From Cytobacillus firmus (GTDB lineage: Bacteria > Bacillota > Bacilli > Bacillales > Cytobacillaceae): DNA of 64,000 nucleotides. The stretch is taken from NCBI RefSeq assembly GCF_023657595.1, contig NZ_CP098323.1, positions 3,992,001 to 4,056,000 on the forward strand. Direction: 5' to 3'. The translations under genes were made by a program, and so were the position numbers. This document shows, in pieces, positions 30,980 through 39,297 of the stretch (within the stretch, counting starts at the first letter, position 1; each line of letters opens with the position of its first letter). A model generated the notes under the pieces. That model ran no database searches. It saw only the letters and a program-made list of their open reading frames with translations, and was not told the origin of the DNA.

Positions 30980-31998
30980 TTCCTTCCGCCCCCTGTGCTG
31001 ATATGTAGGTCTCCATATTGGATCCAGCCTTTTTTCCTCATATATTCAGATAATATCAGGCTGATGAGAGCGGGTCCAATAATATGCAAGATGATGACCT
31101 TCATCCAAACGTCCGGGCCAAAGCCCATCGTGGTAAAAGTCATAATCTGGCCAACAAGCCCGCTTGTACCCATCCCTGCCCCTGCAGCATTGTTTTCCAT
31201 CAGCCAGATGGTCGTGCCAAACGGTGCGAGGATCGCACCTGCGATTGTAGGCGGAATAAGGATGCGAGGGTTCCTAATAATATTAGGCACCTGAAGCATG
31301 GATGTTCCAATTCCTATCGCAATTAAACCGCCCATTTTATTTTCCCTGTAGCTGCTCACAGCGAAGCCGACCATTTGTGCTGCACAGCCAATTGTGGCAG
31401 CTCCTGCTGCAACTCCGTGCAAATCAAGCATAAGCGCAATGGCAGCTGAAGAGATGGGAGCCGTCAAGGCAAGTCCCATTAATACCGCGACGATGATACC
31501 CATGAGGATCGGCCTTTGTTCGGTTCCCCACATGATCAGGCTGCCAAAGCTTTTCATCCCAAAGTCAATTCCGGGTCCAATAAGTGTAGATACGACATAA
31601 CCCGATGCAATGGTTACAAGCGGTGTTACAATGATATCCACTTTTGTTTCCTTACTGACCAATTTACCAAGTTCCGTGGAAATAAGGGCTGCAGCGAAGC
31701 TCCCTGCCGGCCCCCCGAGAGCCGCGCCTGCAGCCCCGCTTGCGATGGCTGAAAAGACAACCAGCGGCGGTGCATTCAGTCCGTATGCAACTGCCACTCC
31801 AATGGCAGGCCCCATCAGCCCCATTGCCAGAAGGCCCATTTCCTGCAAATATTTGATATCAGTCTGTTCCCCAATTGTCTTAATAATCAGCCCGATGATC
31901 AGCGAAGCAAACAAGCCCAGCGCCATGCTGCTCAGTGCATCTATAAAATAAACTTTAGCTGAAAGGGTAACCCCTTTTCGATTCAGGAAAGCTCTCAT
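30976..31998 (-). CDS. PTS IIC-like membrane transporter (PTS_EIIC_2 type), orphan
   Basis: 340 residues, very hydrophobic, about 9-10 transmembrane segments, rich in small residues (AAGAALGGPAGSFAAALIS, GTSGLVGQIMTF). It resembles the PTS transporter subunit IIC family found without a IIA or IIB partner. No HPr, EI, IIA or IIB gene is nearby, so phosphotransfer is doubtful and the substrate is unknown. ATG after AGGGGGAAAATT. Overlaps ytpP. Confidence 0.75.
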   Translation of the reverse strand: MRAFLNRKGVTLSAKVYFIDALSSMALGLFASLIIGLIIKTIGEQTDIKYLQEMGLLAMGLMGPAIGVAVAYGLNAPPLVVFSAIASGAAGAALGGPAGSFAAALISTELGKLVSKETKVDIIVTPLVTIASGYVVSTLIGPGIDFGMKSFGSLIMWGTEQRPILMGIIVAVLMGLALTAPISSAAIALMLDLHGVAAGAATIGCAAQMVGFAVSSYRENKMGGLIAIGIGTSMLQVPNIIRNPRILIPPTIAGAILAPFGTTIWLMENNAAGAGMGTSGLVGQIMTFTTMGFGPDVWMKVIILHIIGPALISLILSEYMRKKGWIQYGDLHISTGGGRK

Positions 31999-32146
31999 AA
32001 TTTTCCCCCTATGTAAAAGTTCTGCATTTATAAGATAACATATGTAAAGACACTTGTAATATAAAATCTTCTGTATTTTTATTGTTCTTTTGTCAGGGGC
32101 TTTCTATTATATAAATTAAAGATTCAGCTGCTTATTAAGACAAAAC

Positions 32147-32178
32147 AAAAAAACGAAGGGCAGCGCCCCTCGTTTTAG
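32147..32178 (-). terminator. Terminator of the lipoprotein gene
   Basis: On the minus strand ACGAGGGGC-GCT-GCCCTTCGT followed by seven T; overlaps the stop codon. Confidence 0.85.
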
Positions 32179-32687
32179 TTATTCATTTGAACAGAATTGG
32201 CTATTTCCATCATCGCAGCGGCGTCAGAGGATAAATTTCTGGTTTTAGCCTGCGTTGATAATTTTACGCCTCCAATCCCAACGACCAATTCATGTTCGTC
32301 TTTCTTTCCGCTGTTAATTAATAGGAAGCCATTATGTCCCTCTTTTGTAAACGTCTCTTTAACTTCAAATTCATCTTTCTGCTTTAAGGTAGCATCATAA
32401 ACAATCTTGCTGTCCGAATCTTCATGCTGGTTGTAAAAAAGGATGTATCGTTTCGAACCATTTTTTAAGATGATGTTATTTGGGCTTTCCTCTTCTACTT
32501 CATAGCCGAAAGGCAAATAATATTCTATATCTTCAAACTTATGATTGGTCTTTTCAGGTGATTGGTTAAATGCTTCCTCTGCAGCATTCTTTGCGGCGGT
32601 TTGCTCTTCTTCCAACGATGCTGAACAGGCACTGAGCAGTATAAATGAAATAAATAAGAGCAAGGCTGCGGTGAATCTTTTACTCAT
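32175..32687 (-). CDS. Putative lipoprotein, function unknown
   Basis: 170 residues. Signal peptide (KRFTAALLLFISFILLSAC) with lipobox LSAC, so Cys about 20 should be lipidated and the protein anchored outside the membrane. The mature part is charged and has alternating beta-like segments (IEYYLPFGYEVEEES, KRYILFYN, VVGIGGVKLS). I do not recognise the family. ATG at 32687 follows AAGGAGGGGACAATAGA; the seven-codon extension lacks a site. Confidence 0.8.
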   Translation of the reverse strand: MSKRFTAALLLFISFILLSACSASLEEEQTAAKNAAEEAFNQSPEKTNHKFEDIEYYLPFGYEVEEESPNNIILKNGSKRYILFYNQHEDSDSKIVYDATLKQKDEFEVKETFTKEGHNGFLLINSGKKDEHELVVGIGGVKLSTQAKTRNLSSDAAAMMEIANSVQMNN

Positions 32688-32849
32688 TCTATTGTCCCCT
32701 CCTTGCATGGATTCTCATATCCTTCCCTATCATACATTTCTTCTCAATAGTCTGACAACCCTTCATATCAGGATTGGCAGCCTTTTCACTGCGTTACTTC
32801 CTAGAAGAAATGTTAAAATATAAGAATATTGCATAAAGGAGGAAAAAGA

Positions 32850-33296
32850 ATGGAAATAACCGTCTATTTAGCAGGTGAAATACATTCCAATTGGCGCAAT
32901 GAAATAAAGGAAAAAGCAAAATTATTACAGCTGCCTGTTCATTTTACAGGTCCAATGGAAAATCATGACCGTTCTGACATGATTGGAGAGGAAATTCTCG
33001 GGACGCAGCCGGATGCAATACTTCGAGATGAAGCTGCTTCAGGCATTAATAACTTAAGAACACAGCTTCTAATGCAAAAATCAGATCTGGTGATTGCATT
33101 ATTTGGTGAGAAGTACAAGCAATGGAACACCGCCATGGATGCAAGCGCAGCTGCCGCACTTGGAAAGCCGCTGATCCTTATCCGTCCAAAGGAACTTCAC
33201 CACCCTCTAAAAGAGCTTTCAAGCAAAGCAAATGTTACTGTTGAAACTGTCAGCCAGGCATTGAAAGTTTTGTCGTACATCTTTGAAACCGAATAA
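32850..33296 (+). CDS. ytoQ: YtoQ family protein
   Basis: 148 residues, soluble. MEITVYLAGEIHSNWRNEI and the block GINNLRTQLLMQKSDLVIALFGEKYKQWN match the YtoQ family, which looks like a nucleoside 2-deoxyribosyltransferase-like or TIR-like Rossmann fold; no activity is established. ATG at 32850 follows AAAGGAGGAAAAAGA; an upstream TTG overlaps that site. Confidence 0.88.
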   Translation: MEITVYLAGEIHSNWRNEIKEKAKLLQLPVHFTGPMENHDRSDMIGEEILGTQPDAILRDEAASGINNLRTQLLMQKSDLVIALFGEKYKQWNTAMDASAAAALGKPLILIRPKELHHPLKELSSKANVTVETVSQALKVLSYIFETE

Positions 33297-33330
33297 AAAA
33301 AGGGGGTAGCGCTATGCTATCCCCTTTTTC
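33296..33330. terminator. Bidirectional terminator between ytoQ and the DUF84 gene
   Basis: Stem AAAAGGGGGTAGC / GCTATCCCCTTTT. The last codons of the minus-strand gene lie in it. Confidence 0.85.
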
Positions 33331-33829
33331 TATATTCATATTGCCCGATAAGAAGTTTCATGACATGCGAGAACATGGCAGCACGGTCAATCTGCCCATT
33401 TGTAAAAATTCCAACTGCTCCTTCATTTTTACGGACGTTTTCTATTTGTGCATAATCATCCATGACAGGGCCCAGTTCTTCGCCAGCTGATAGCCTTTCT
33501 GCAACAGCATCAGGAAGAGGAATCCTTGCTCCGCCTGCAATAATCGGAGGCTTTTCTTTTTCCGCCAGAGCCCCCCAGTTACAGAGAAAAAGCCCATATT
33601 CTGTTTTTTGCACACCTCCCTCTAACCCAATGCCGATTTGACCTCCGGATATTTCAAGTGCTCCAAAAGCTCTGTTAATGGCCCCTTTAATGGTTTCTTC
33701 ATCAGAAAATGGCTGATCATTCACTCCCGAGGGCACATCTTCGGACATAATGTCTGCTTCATAATCACTAAAGGCCGCCTGTACTGCCGAAATCTTTGCA
33801 GGATTTTTTGAACCAATGATGATTTTCAT
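33317..33829 (-). CDS. Inosine/xanthosine triphosphatase-like protein (DUF84/NTPase family)
   Basis: 170 residues. MKIIIGSKNPAKISAVQAAF and GIGLEGGVQKT are signatures of the YjjX/DUF84 family, which hydrolyses non-canonical purine NTPs such as ITP and XTP. ATG after AAGGAGCATTT. The C-terminus is embedded in the shared terminator. Substrate is inferred from the family. Confidence 0.82.
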   Translation of the reverse strand: MKIIIGSKNPAKISAVQAAFSDYEADIMSEDVPSGVNDQPFSDEETIKGAINRAFGALEISGGQIGIGLEGGVQKTEYGLFLCNWGALAEKEKPPIIAGGARIPLPDAVAERLSAGEELGPVMDDYAQIENVRKNEGAVGIFTNGQIDRAAMFSHVMKLLIGQYEYRKRG

Positions 33830-33851
33830 AAATGCTCCTTTCTTTTGACAG

Positions 33852-33878
33852 GAAAAAGAGACAGCACCTGCTGTCTCA
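33852..33878 (-). terminator. Terminator of ytoP
   Basis: On the minus strand GAGACAGC-AGGT-GCTGTCTC followed by T5. Confidence 0.85.
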
Positions 33879-33883
33879 TCTGA

Positions 33884-34957
33884 TTAACTGTTTTGACGAA
33901 TTGTCTCTACTGTTGAACGGTCACAAGACTTTACAAGTTTAACAAGCAATTCTTTTGCCGCTGCATAATCGTCGACATGCACGATGGATGCATGTGTGTG
34001 GATATAGCGGGAGCAAATGCCGATTACTGCACTGGGAACACCTTCGTTGGATACATGAACTTTTCCGGCGTCTGTTCCGCCCTGTGAGACGAAATACTGA
34101 TATGGGATGTTATTCGTTTCGGCTGTATCCAGTACAAACTCCCTCATGCCCCGGTGCGTTACCATTGAACGATCAAGTATTCGCAGCAGAGCTCCCTTGC
34201 CTAAGTGCCCGAACTCGTTTTTATCCCCTGTCATATCGTTGGCAGGGCTTGCATCCAGCGCAAAGAAAATATCAGGAGTGATCATATTCGCTGCTGTCTG
34301 TGCACCTCTTAAGCCAACCTCTTCCTGAACTGTTGCTCCTGAATAAAGGATATTGGGAAGAGCTTCATTCTGGACTTCCTCTAAAAGCTCCACAGCCAAG
34401 CCGCATCCGTAACGGTTATCCCAAGCTTTCGCCAGTATTTTCTTTTCATTCGCCATTGGTGTGAATGGACAGATAGGCAGAATTTGCTGTCCTGGCTTAA
34501 TGCCTATTCTTTTGGCATCTTCACGGTCATCCGCCCCAATGTCAATCAGCATATTCTTTATTTCCATCGGCTTTGAGCGCTTTGCTTCGTCTAAAAGATG
34601 CGGAGGAATGGAACCGATAACTCCTGTCACAGGTCCCTGATCTGTAATAATTTGTACTCTTTGTGCCAGTAAGACCTGGCTCCACCAGCCTCCAAGTGTC
34701 TGAAAACGGATCATGCCATTATCTGTAATGCTTGTGACCATGAATCCCACTTCATCCATATGTCCTGCTACCATTACAGTCGGGCCGCTTTCATCCCCTC
34801 TTTTAACTCCGAAGATGCCCCCCAGCTTATCCTGAACAACTTCATCTGTATATTGGCTGATTTGTTCGCGCATGAATTTCCGGACTAAATGCTCGTTTCC
34901 AGGTGCCCCCGGCAACTCTGTCAATGTTTTAAAAAGCTGCAAAGTTTTTTCGTTCAT
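33884..34957 (-). CDS. ytoP: M42-family glutamyl aminopeptidase / deblocking peptidase YtoP
   Basis: 357 residues. Dimetal ligands appear in AGHMDEVG (about 66), KAWDNRYG (about 180), QEEVGLRG (about 212), FFALDASP and RYIHTHASI (about 320). The family forms large tetrahedral dodecamers that trim peptides; specificity here is unknown. Family A repeat follows its 5' flank. Confidence 0.92.
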   Translation of the reverse strand: MNEKTLQLFKTLTELPGAPGNEHLVRKFMREQISQYTDEVVQDKLGGIFGVKRGDESGPTVMVAGHMDEVGFMVTSITDNGMIRFQTLGGWWSQVLLAQRVQIITDQGPVTGVIGSIPPHLLDEAKRSKPMEIKNMLIDIGADDREDAKRIGIKPGQQILPICPFTPMANEKKILAKAWDNRYGCGLAVELLEEVQNEALPNILYSGATVQEEVGLRGAQTAANMITPDIFFALDASPANDMTGDKNEFGHLGKGALLRILDRSMVTHRGMREFVLDTAETNNIPYQYFVSQGGTDAGKVHVSNEGVPSAVIGICSRYIHTHASIVHVDDYAAAKELLVKLVKSCDRSTVETIRQNS

Positions 34958-35002
34958 TTATTCTTCTCCTTTTTCAATCAATAGATTGTCTATGCAGATA
35001 TG

Positions 35003-35219
35003 TATAAAGTGAAACTTCAATCAGTGGGGAGTGCTTTTCTCCCTGCTGATTGTTAGTTGCGGCCCACAGGAAGTGGGTCACAAAGACGTTGCCACAGGAC
35101 GTGGCGTTCTTAGTCTTTGTTCGTTTTTCGGGCCTTTACGGGCAGTTTGACCCTCACTTATCCTCCTTTAATTCATCTTAGATTTGAAGCGGGGGTCTTA
35201 CTGCCCGTTAGACTGCGAT
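35003..35219. repeat. Repeat family A, copy 2 (minimal cassette)
   Basis: Head palindrome (TCAATCAGTGGGGAG / CTGCTGATTGTTAG), then the short cassette ACAAAGACGTTGCCAC-AGGAC-GTGGCGTTCTTAGTCTTTGT without inner unit, then the tail GGGCAGTTTGACCCTCACTT / AAGCGGGGGTCTTACTGCCC-GTTAGACTGCGAT. The simplest complete form of the family in the window. Confidence 0.85.
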
Positions 35220-35391
35220 GATCTTATTTTACAGAACTTTCATACGTCTTTCCACCATTTCAGCCAGGAAATTTCGACTGACGAAATGCAATATTTATTT
35301 TAGTTCCAGCCTATTTTTGGTAAGATAGATTTGGAAAACAGAAAATTTTAATAATGAATTGCTTATATCATCAGCCTGGGGAGGTGCAATT

Positions 35392-35706
35392 ATGAATTGG
35401 AAATCTTTTATGTTAGGTGTAGGAGTTGGTTTGGCAAGCGGATACGCAGCAAGGGAATTGCTTTCGCAGAAAACTTCTGTTTCCCCGGAAAAAGCTTTAG
35501 CTAATGCAAAGGATGCCTTTAAGCAGGAAGGTCCGATTAGTGGTTCATGGATTCAAATGAAAGCTGAACCTTATGAAAAGGGACATTTAAAATATCAGGT
35601 CTATAAGGGCGGCATTTCAAGATTTTCCGGTGAGGAAGCCGAGCAGTATGAGTTCATTGCTGATGCAGAGACTGGAACCATTTTGGACGTCTTCCCGCTG
35701 CATTAA
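35392..35706 (+). CDS. ytzB: YtzB, small PepSY-type membrane-anchored protein
   Basis: 104 residues. A short hydrophobic N-terminus (FMLGVGVGLASGYAARELL) is followed by one PepSY-like domain ending in YEFIADAETGTILDVFPLH. PepSY domains often inhibit peptidases; the M42 peptidase YtoP is the neighbour on the other strand, but a link is only inferred. ATG at 35392 follows GGGGAGGTGCAATT. Confidence 0.85.
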   Translation: MNWKSFMLGVGVGLASGYAARELLSQKTSVSPEKALANAKDAFKQEGPISGSWIQMKAEPYEKGHLKYQVYKGGISRFSGEEAEQYEFIADAETGTILDVFPLH

Positions 35707-35728
35707 TCGCCAGCAGCCGAGTTGTATT

Positions 35729-35756
35729 AAAAAATCCCCGGATGGGGATTTTTTAG
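35729..35756. terminator. Bidirectional terminator between ytzB and ytnP
   Basis: Stem AAAAAATCCCC / GGGGATTTTTT with a short loop. Confidence 0.88.
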
Positions 35757-36595
35757 CTTTTTTGCTTTTCCACTTTTTCAGCAATATTTCCTGCTTCATC
35801 CCACTTGACTGCCCTGTAGAAAGCATCGTGGTAAAAAGTGAACCATGCATTTTTCTTCATCCCGTATTCCATCCATTTTTCCTTGGCGCTGATGGAATCC
35901 ATCGGGTAGTCATCATAAGCGAGGACCCATAAAACATTTGCATGGGCATGTGTTGGCATGATATCAGCCATATGAATGACGGTATCGTCTTCATCTTCTA
36001 TAACCAGGATGGAATGTCCGTCACTATGGCCGCCTGTATGCACCATTTTAATAGGGCCGAGTGTCCACTCCCCATCAAAAACTTCCACCTGATCCTGAAT
36101 GGACTCCCAGTTTTCCTTCCAATATGTATTTCTTGAGCGAATATTAGGATTTCTCATTTCCTCCCATTCCACCCGTGATGCGATGATTCTGGCGTTAGGA
36201 TATACTGAAGAGAACTTTCCTTCTTCCGGTTTCGTCAGTCCGCAGGCATGATCAAAATGAAGATGCGTCATAAGGATATAATCGATATCCCTTGGAGACA
36301 AACCGTGCTTCGCTAAATCCTGTTCAACAAACGACTCTTCAAGCGCTCCGAAATTCCTCTTCTGTTTTTCATTCAGTTTCCCATTTCCCAGACCAGATTC
36401 GACTAAAATATTCTTACCTTCAAATTGAATAAGAATGGGATCTGTTCTCAGCTCGATCTGATTTCTTTCATTGCATGGATATCTTTTTGACCACAAAGGC
36501 TTCGGAACTACTCCAAACATGGCTCCGCCGTCAAGATATGTGACACCGCCGCGAAGCCAGGACAGCTTTAAGTTATTTAACTTCAATGTTTCCAT
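35753..36595 (-). CDS. ytnP: YtnP, metallo-beta-lactamase-fold lactonase
   Basis: 280 residues. Zinc motif HLHFDH (111-116) with [10 protein letters not shown], later [10 protein letters not shown] and [11 protein letters not shown]-terminal [18 protein letters not shown] is characteristic of YtnP. B. subtilis YtnP is reported as a quorum-quenching N-acyl homoserine lactone lactonase. Monocistronic; two operator-like inverted repeats lie upstream (36621-36636 and 36657-36672). Confidence 0.9.
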   Translation of the reverse strand: METLKLNNLKLSWLRGGVTYLDGGAMFGVVPKPLWSKRYPCNERNQIELRTDPILIQFEGKNILVESGLGNGKLNEKQKRNFGALEESFVEQDLAKHGLSPRDIDYILMTHLHFDHACGLTKPEEGKFSSVYPNARIIASRVEWEEMRNPNIRSRNTYWKENWESIQDQVEVFDGEWTLGPIKMVHTGGHSDGHSILVIEDEDDTVIHMADIMPTHAHANVLWVLAYDDYPMDSISAKEKWMEYGMKKNAWFTFYHDAFYRAVKWDEAGNIAEKVEKQKS

Positions 36596-36620
36596 GAAAA
36601 TCCCCTCCAGTTATGATTTC

Positions 36621-36672
36621 TGAGCAAGCGCTCACTTTCCCTTTACCACATCATAACATTTAAGCGCTTACT
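36621..36672 (-). promoter_or_regulatory. Two operator-like inverted repeats upstream of ytnP
   Basis: On the minus strand AGTGAGCGCTTGCTCA (36621-36636) and AGTAAGCGCTTAAATG (36657-36672) share AGTRAGCGCTTR, centres 36 bp apart. A TATGAT (36650-36655) lies between them. They could be a repressor operator or weak cre-like sites. Confidence 0.4.
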
Positions 36673-36711
36673 TATAGAAATATTTAAACTATTTATGCGC
36701 AAATACAAAAA

Positions 36712-36740
36712 ATAAAAAGTCTATCCATATGGATAGACTC
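36712..36740 (-). terminator. Terminator of trmB
   Basis: Stem AGTCTATCC / GGATAGACT, ATAT loop, T-rich tail on the minus strand. Confidence 0.88.
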
Positions 36741-36742
36741 AA

Positions 36743-37381
36743 TTATCTGTATTGCACTTCACACCGGAATATACGGCTTCCCCTTGATGAGAACTTTTCT
36801 TCATATTCGGTCATGATGTTTCCTTCAAAGTCACTATTGTGAAGATCGAGGCTGACAAATGTCAGCAGCATGCCATAATCGGAAAAACTCATAAGAGAAG
36901 ATTCAAACAGTCCCTGGTTATCGGTCTTGAAGTGAATTTCTCCCTTACCCACAAGAATATCTTCATAAATATCCAGGAAGCTTCTATAAGTCAGCCTGCG
37001 TTTTGCATGACGCTTCTTCGGCCATGGATCTGAAAAATTGAGGTAGACACGATTGACTTCGCCTTTTTCAAAGTAGTCCCGAAGATCATTTGCGTTTACA
37101 TTCAAAAGCTTTATATTTGGAAGCTCTTCCTCAATGATACGATCCAGTGCGGTGACAATCACGCTTTCAGCCAGCTCAATTCCAATATAGTTAATATCCG
37201 GGTTTGCTTTTGCCATACCAGTTATGAAGCGGCCTTTTCCTGTCCCAATTTCTATATGAAGGGGCTGATCTTTATCGAATGCTTCCTTCCACTTTCCTTT
37301 ATATTTTTCAGGTTCTGAAATTACGTATTGAGGATATTCGGCTAATTTATCCTTTGCCCAGGGTTTATTTCGCTGTCGCAT
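36743..37381 (-). CDS. trmB: tRNA (guanine-N7-)-methyltransferase
   Basis: 212 residues. SAM-binding [13 protein letters not shown] (about 40-52) and the signature [17 protein letters not shown] define TrmB, which makes m7G46 in tRNA. ATG after TTAGGAGTGTCAAA. B. subtilis name ytmQ. Confidence 0.95.
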   Translation of the reverse strand: MRQRNKPWAKDKLAEYPQYVISEPEKYKGKWKEAFDKDQPLHIEIGTGKGRFITGMAKANPDINYIGIELAESVIVTALDRIIEEELPNIKLLNVNANDLRDYFEKGEVNRVYLNFSDPWPKKRHAKRRLTYRSFLDIYEDILVGKGEIHFKTDNQGLFESSLMSFSDYGMLLTFVSLDLHNSDFEGNIMTEYEEKFSSRGSRIFRCEVQYR

Positions 37382-37527
37382 TTTGACACTCCTAAAAATT
37401 AATATCGTTCAAACAATATCATGCCCATCACTGTGATGCAACTTTATTTTTTAAATTGGTTTATCCCTTGCCTGCAGTTTAACCTAATGGCATTTAAACA
37501 CTTAAATTACATCCCCGCATGAATAAA

Positions 37528-37566
37528 TAAAAAAGGAATCCACAACCTAAAAGTGAATTCCTTTTG
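37528..37566 (-). terminator. Hairpin upstream of ytzH, likely end of the ytmP transcript
   Basis: AAAAGGAATCCAC / GTGAATTCCTTTT with one mismatch and A/T-runs. It lies between trmB and ytzH; as ytmP is on the minus strand and ytzH on the plus strand, it would end ytmP transcription only after reading antisense through ytzH. Confidence 0.55.
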
Positions 37567-37602
37567 CACTTATTTTCAGATTCAAAAGAAAGGGTGTTTT
37601 TC

Positions 37603-37881
37603 ATGCCGCTTGGACACCACGATCAATTAAATTTATTAAAAGATATTTTAAGCAATCATCAGACAGATTGCTGTGGCTCTATTTCAGAATGTGAACAATT
37701 GGAACGCCTGGTTAAATCATTAATGATCAACGGAAACATTAATCAAAACGTAAAAACAGTATTAGAAGAAATTTATGAATACAGTCAGCATGGAATCAAT
37801 TCTTCCCAATTGGATACCCACATTGAATCCCATCAGAATGATTTATCACAATGGGTACAGGATATTGATCAATTTTCGTAA
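37603..37881 (+). CDS. ytzH: YtzH-like protein
   Basis: 92 residues, helical, no membrane segment. MPLGHHDQLNLLKDILSNHQ and CCGSISECEQLERLVKSL match the YtzH family; function unknown. ATG at 37603 follows GAAAGGGTGTTTTTC. Its stop lies 3 bp from the stop of the convergent ytmP. Confidence 0.82.
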   Translation: MPLGHHDQLNLLKDILSNHQTDCCGSISECEQLERLVKSLMINGNINQNVKTVLEEIYEYSQHGINSSQLDTHIESHQNDLSQWVQDIDQFS

Positions 37882-37884
37882 ATC

Positions 37885-38658
37885 TCAAAGAAGCTCATCC
37901 AGGTAAGAAAGCCACTTGTCCATTTCCTGGAATCTGAATTTATTTTTATGCCATTGGATAGATGTCAAAGTCTGTGCAATCACATACCATTTCATGCGGA
38001 GCAGCAAATCCTCTGTCAATTGAATGCCATACCGCTCAAGCCAATTCGGCCATTCTTCTTTAGGAATGTACCAATATAGCAGCATGCCCAGGTCGATGGC
38101 GGGATCTGCTATCATGGCTCCATCCCAATCAATCAAGTACAGCTGGTTGTTTTCCGCAAGCAGCCAGTTGTTATGATTCACATCGCAGTGGCACACCGTA
38201 TTTTCTTCACAGCGGATATGCGAAACTTCTTTTTTAAGGAAATCGACCGACTGAATAACAGCAGCCTGCTCCTTCAAATCACAGTCCAGCTCTTCCTCTA
38301 TCAAATGCAGAAGAGTTTCAGGCTGCAGCGGAGACTTCCCCATTCTTGTCAGCATACCAAGCAGCGGCTTTGAAGAGTGGATCTTCCTCAAAAGCTTTGC
38401 CACGCTTTCCCGGTTCATGTCAGAAGCTTTCAGCTCCCGTCCATTAAGCCATTGCTGGGCAGTTATAACGTCCCCATTTTCCATTCTTTTTGTCCAGATA
38501 AGTTTCGGGACGATTCCTTCCGCAGATAGAACCGCCAGGAAAGGAGAAGAGTTTCTTTTAAGAAAAAGCCTCTGCTCATCGTTCTTTGCATAAAAAGCTT
38601 CCCCTGTTGCCCCTCCGGCGGGAACAATCTCCCAGTCATGTCCAAATAAATGTTCCAA
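37885..38658 (-). CDS. ytmP: YtmP, aminoglycoside/choline kinase-like phosphotransferase
   Basis: 257 residues with a protein-kinase-like APH fold. Catalytic loop HCDVNHNNWLL (Brenner motif HxDxxxxN) and metal motif LIDWDGAMIADPAIDLG are present. Substrate unknown; family members phosphorylate small alcohols such as choline or fructosamines. Flanked by ytzH and, in the 5' region, a mosaic repeat. Confidence 0.88.
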   Translation of the reverse strand: MEHLFGHDWEIVPAGGATGEAFYAKNDEQRLFLKRNSSPFLAVLSAEGIVPKLIWTKRMENGDVITAQQWLNGRELKASDMNRESVAKLLRKIHSSKPLLGMLTRMGKSPLQPETLLHLIEEELDCDLKEQAAVIQSVDFLKKEVSHIRCEENTVCHCDVNHNNWLLAENNQLYLIDWDGAMIADPAIDLGMLLYWYIPKEEWPNWLERYGIQLTEDLLLRMKWYVIAQTLTSIQWHKNKFRFQEMDKWLSYLDELL

Positions 38659-38689
38659 AATTGTTCACCTGCAATTTAATAAGCCATTG

Positions 38690-38875
38690 TAGAAAAGCGC
38701 AAGCGCCTTGCCCACCCATATGAACGCAGACTAAGTTCGCCACGTCCTGTGGCAACGTCTGCATGACCCACATCCTGTGGGCCCCAAGCACAAGACGAGC
38801 CTCCCAGAAAGGCGTTCTTTGCCTTTTGGGAGGATTGGCTTGTGACCTCGAGGGGGTAGGCGCTGGAGCTAGACA
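38690..38875. repeat. B-type repeat carrying a reversed family A cassette
   Basis: Outer ends AGAAAAGCGCAAGCGCCTTG and AGGGGGTAGGCGCTGGAGCT are B-family ends. Inside, 38725-38784 is the reverse complement of the family A middle cassette (GGGCCCACAGGATGTGGGTC..AGACGTTGCCACAGG..GTGGCGAACTTAGTCT). The rest holds a further small hairpin (CCCAGAAAGGC / GCCTTTTGGG). Confidence 0.8.
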
Positions 38876-38904
38876 ATTCTCGAAGTAAAAATAATTAAGA
38901 GTTG

Positions 38905-38941
38905 AAAAATAAGCCCTGTTTTTTGCATCAAGACTTATTTT
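38905..38941. terminator. Strong terminator-like hairpin, left of two in the amyX-ytmP gap
   Basis: 13-bp stem AAAATAAGCCCTG / CAAGACTTATTTT (two G-U pairs in the minus-strand RNA) followed by T5 on the minus strand. Confidence 0.65.
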
Positions 38942-39107
38942 GCCATGGCCGATAAAAAGGCCGTTGCTTAGTAATGTTATGTTCTATACAACTATAATGC
39001 ATTTTTGCAAATATAGCTGTTTATCAGGTTAATTAAGTAAAGCACCAATAATGCACAAAGGTAATCAGCAAATATAAAACCACTAATGTAACGGAACTAA
39101 AAATAAA

Positions 39108-39143
39108 AAAAAGAGCTATTGATGTAAGTTCCTCACAATAGCC
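39108..39143 (-). terminator. Terminator-like hairpin, right of two in the amyX-ytmP gap
   Basis: On the minus strand GGCTATTG / CAATAGCTC followed by eight T. About 155 bp after the amyX stop. Apart from this, the other hairpin and the B element, the 639-bp gap holds no gene I can support. Confidence 0.65.
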
Positions 39144-39297
39144 ATCTTTATAAATTTTATTCTTACTGGCTTTTTTCGTCAAGTGCATCTATTTAGGTTT
39201 ACGGAATATCATCAGGAAAAATGATGTTTTTTCAGGTGTTTATATCAGTATTTTCTAATTGAGGGTAATGTTTGCAGAAAAAAGCAGCAGCCTATTT

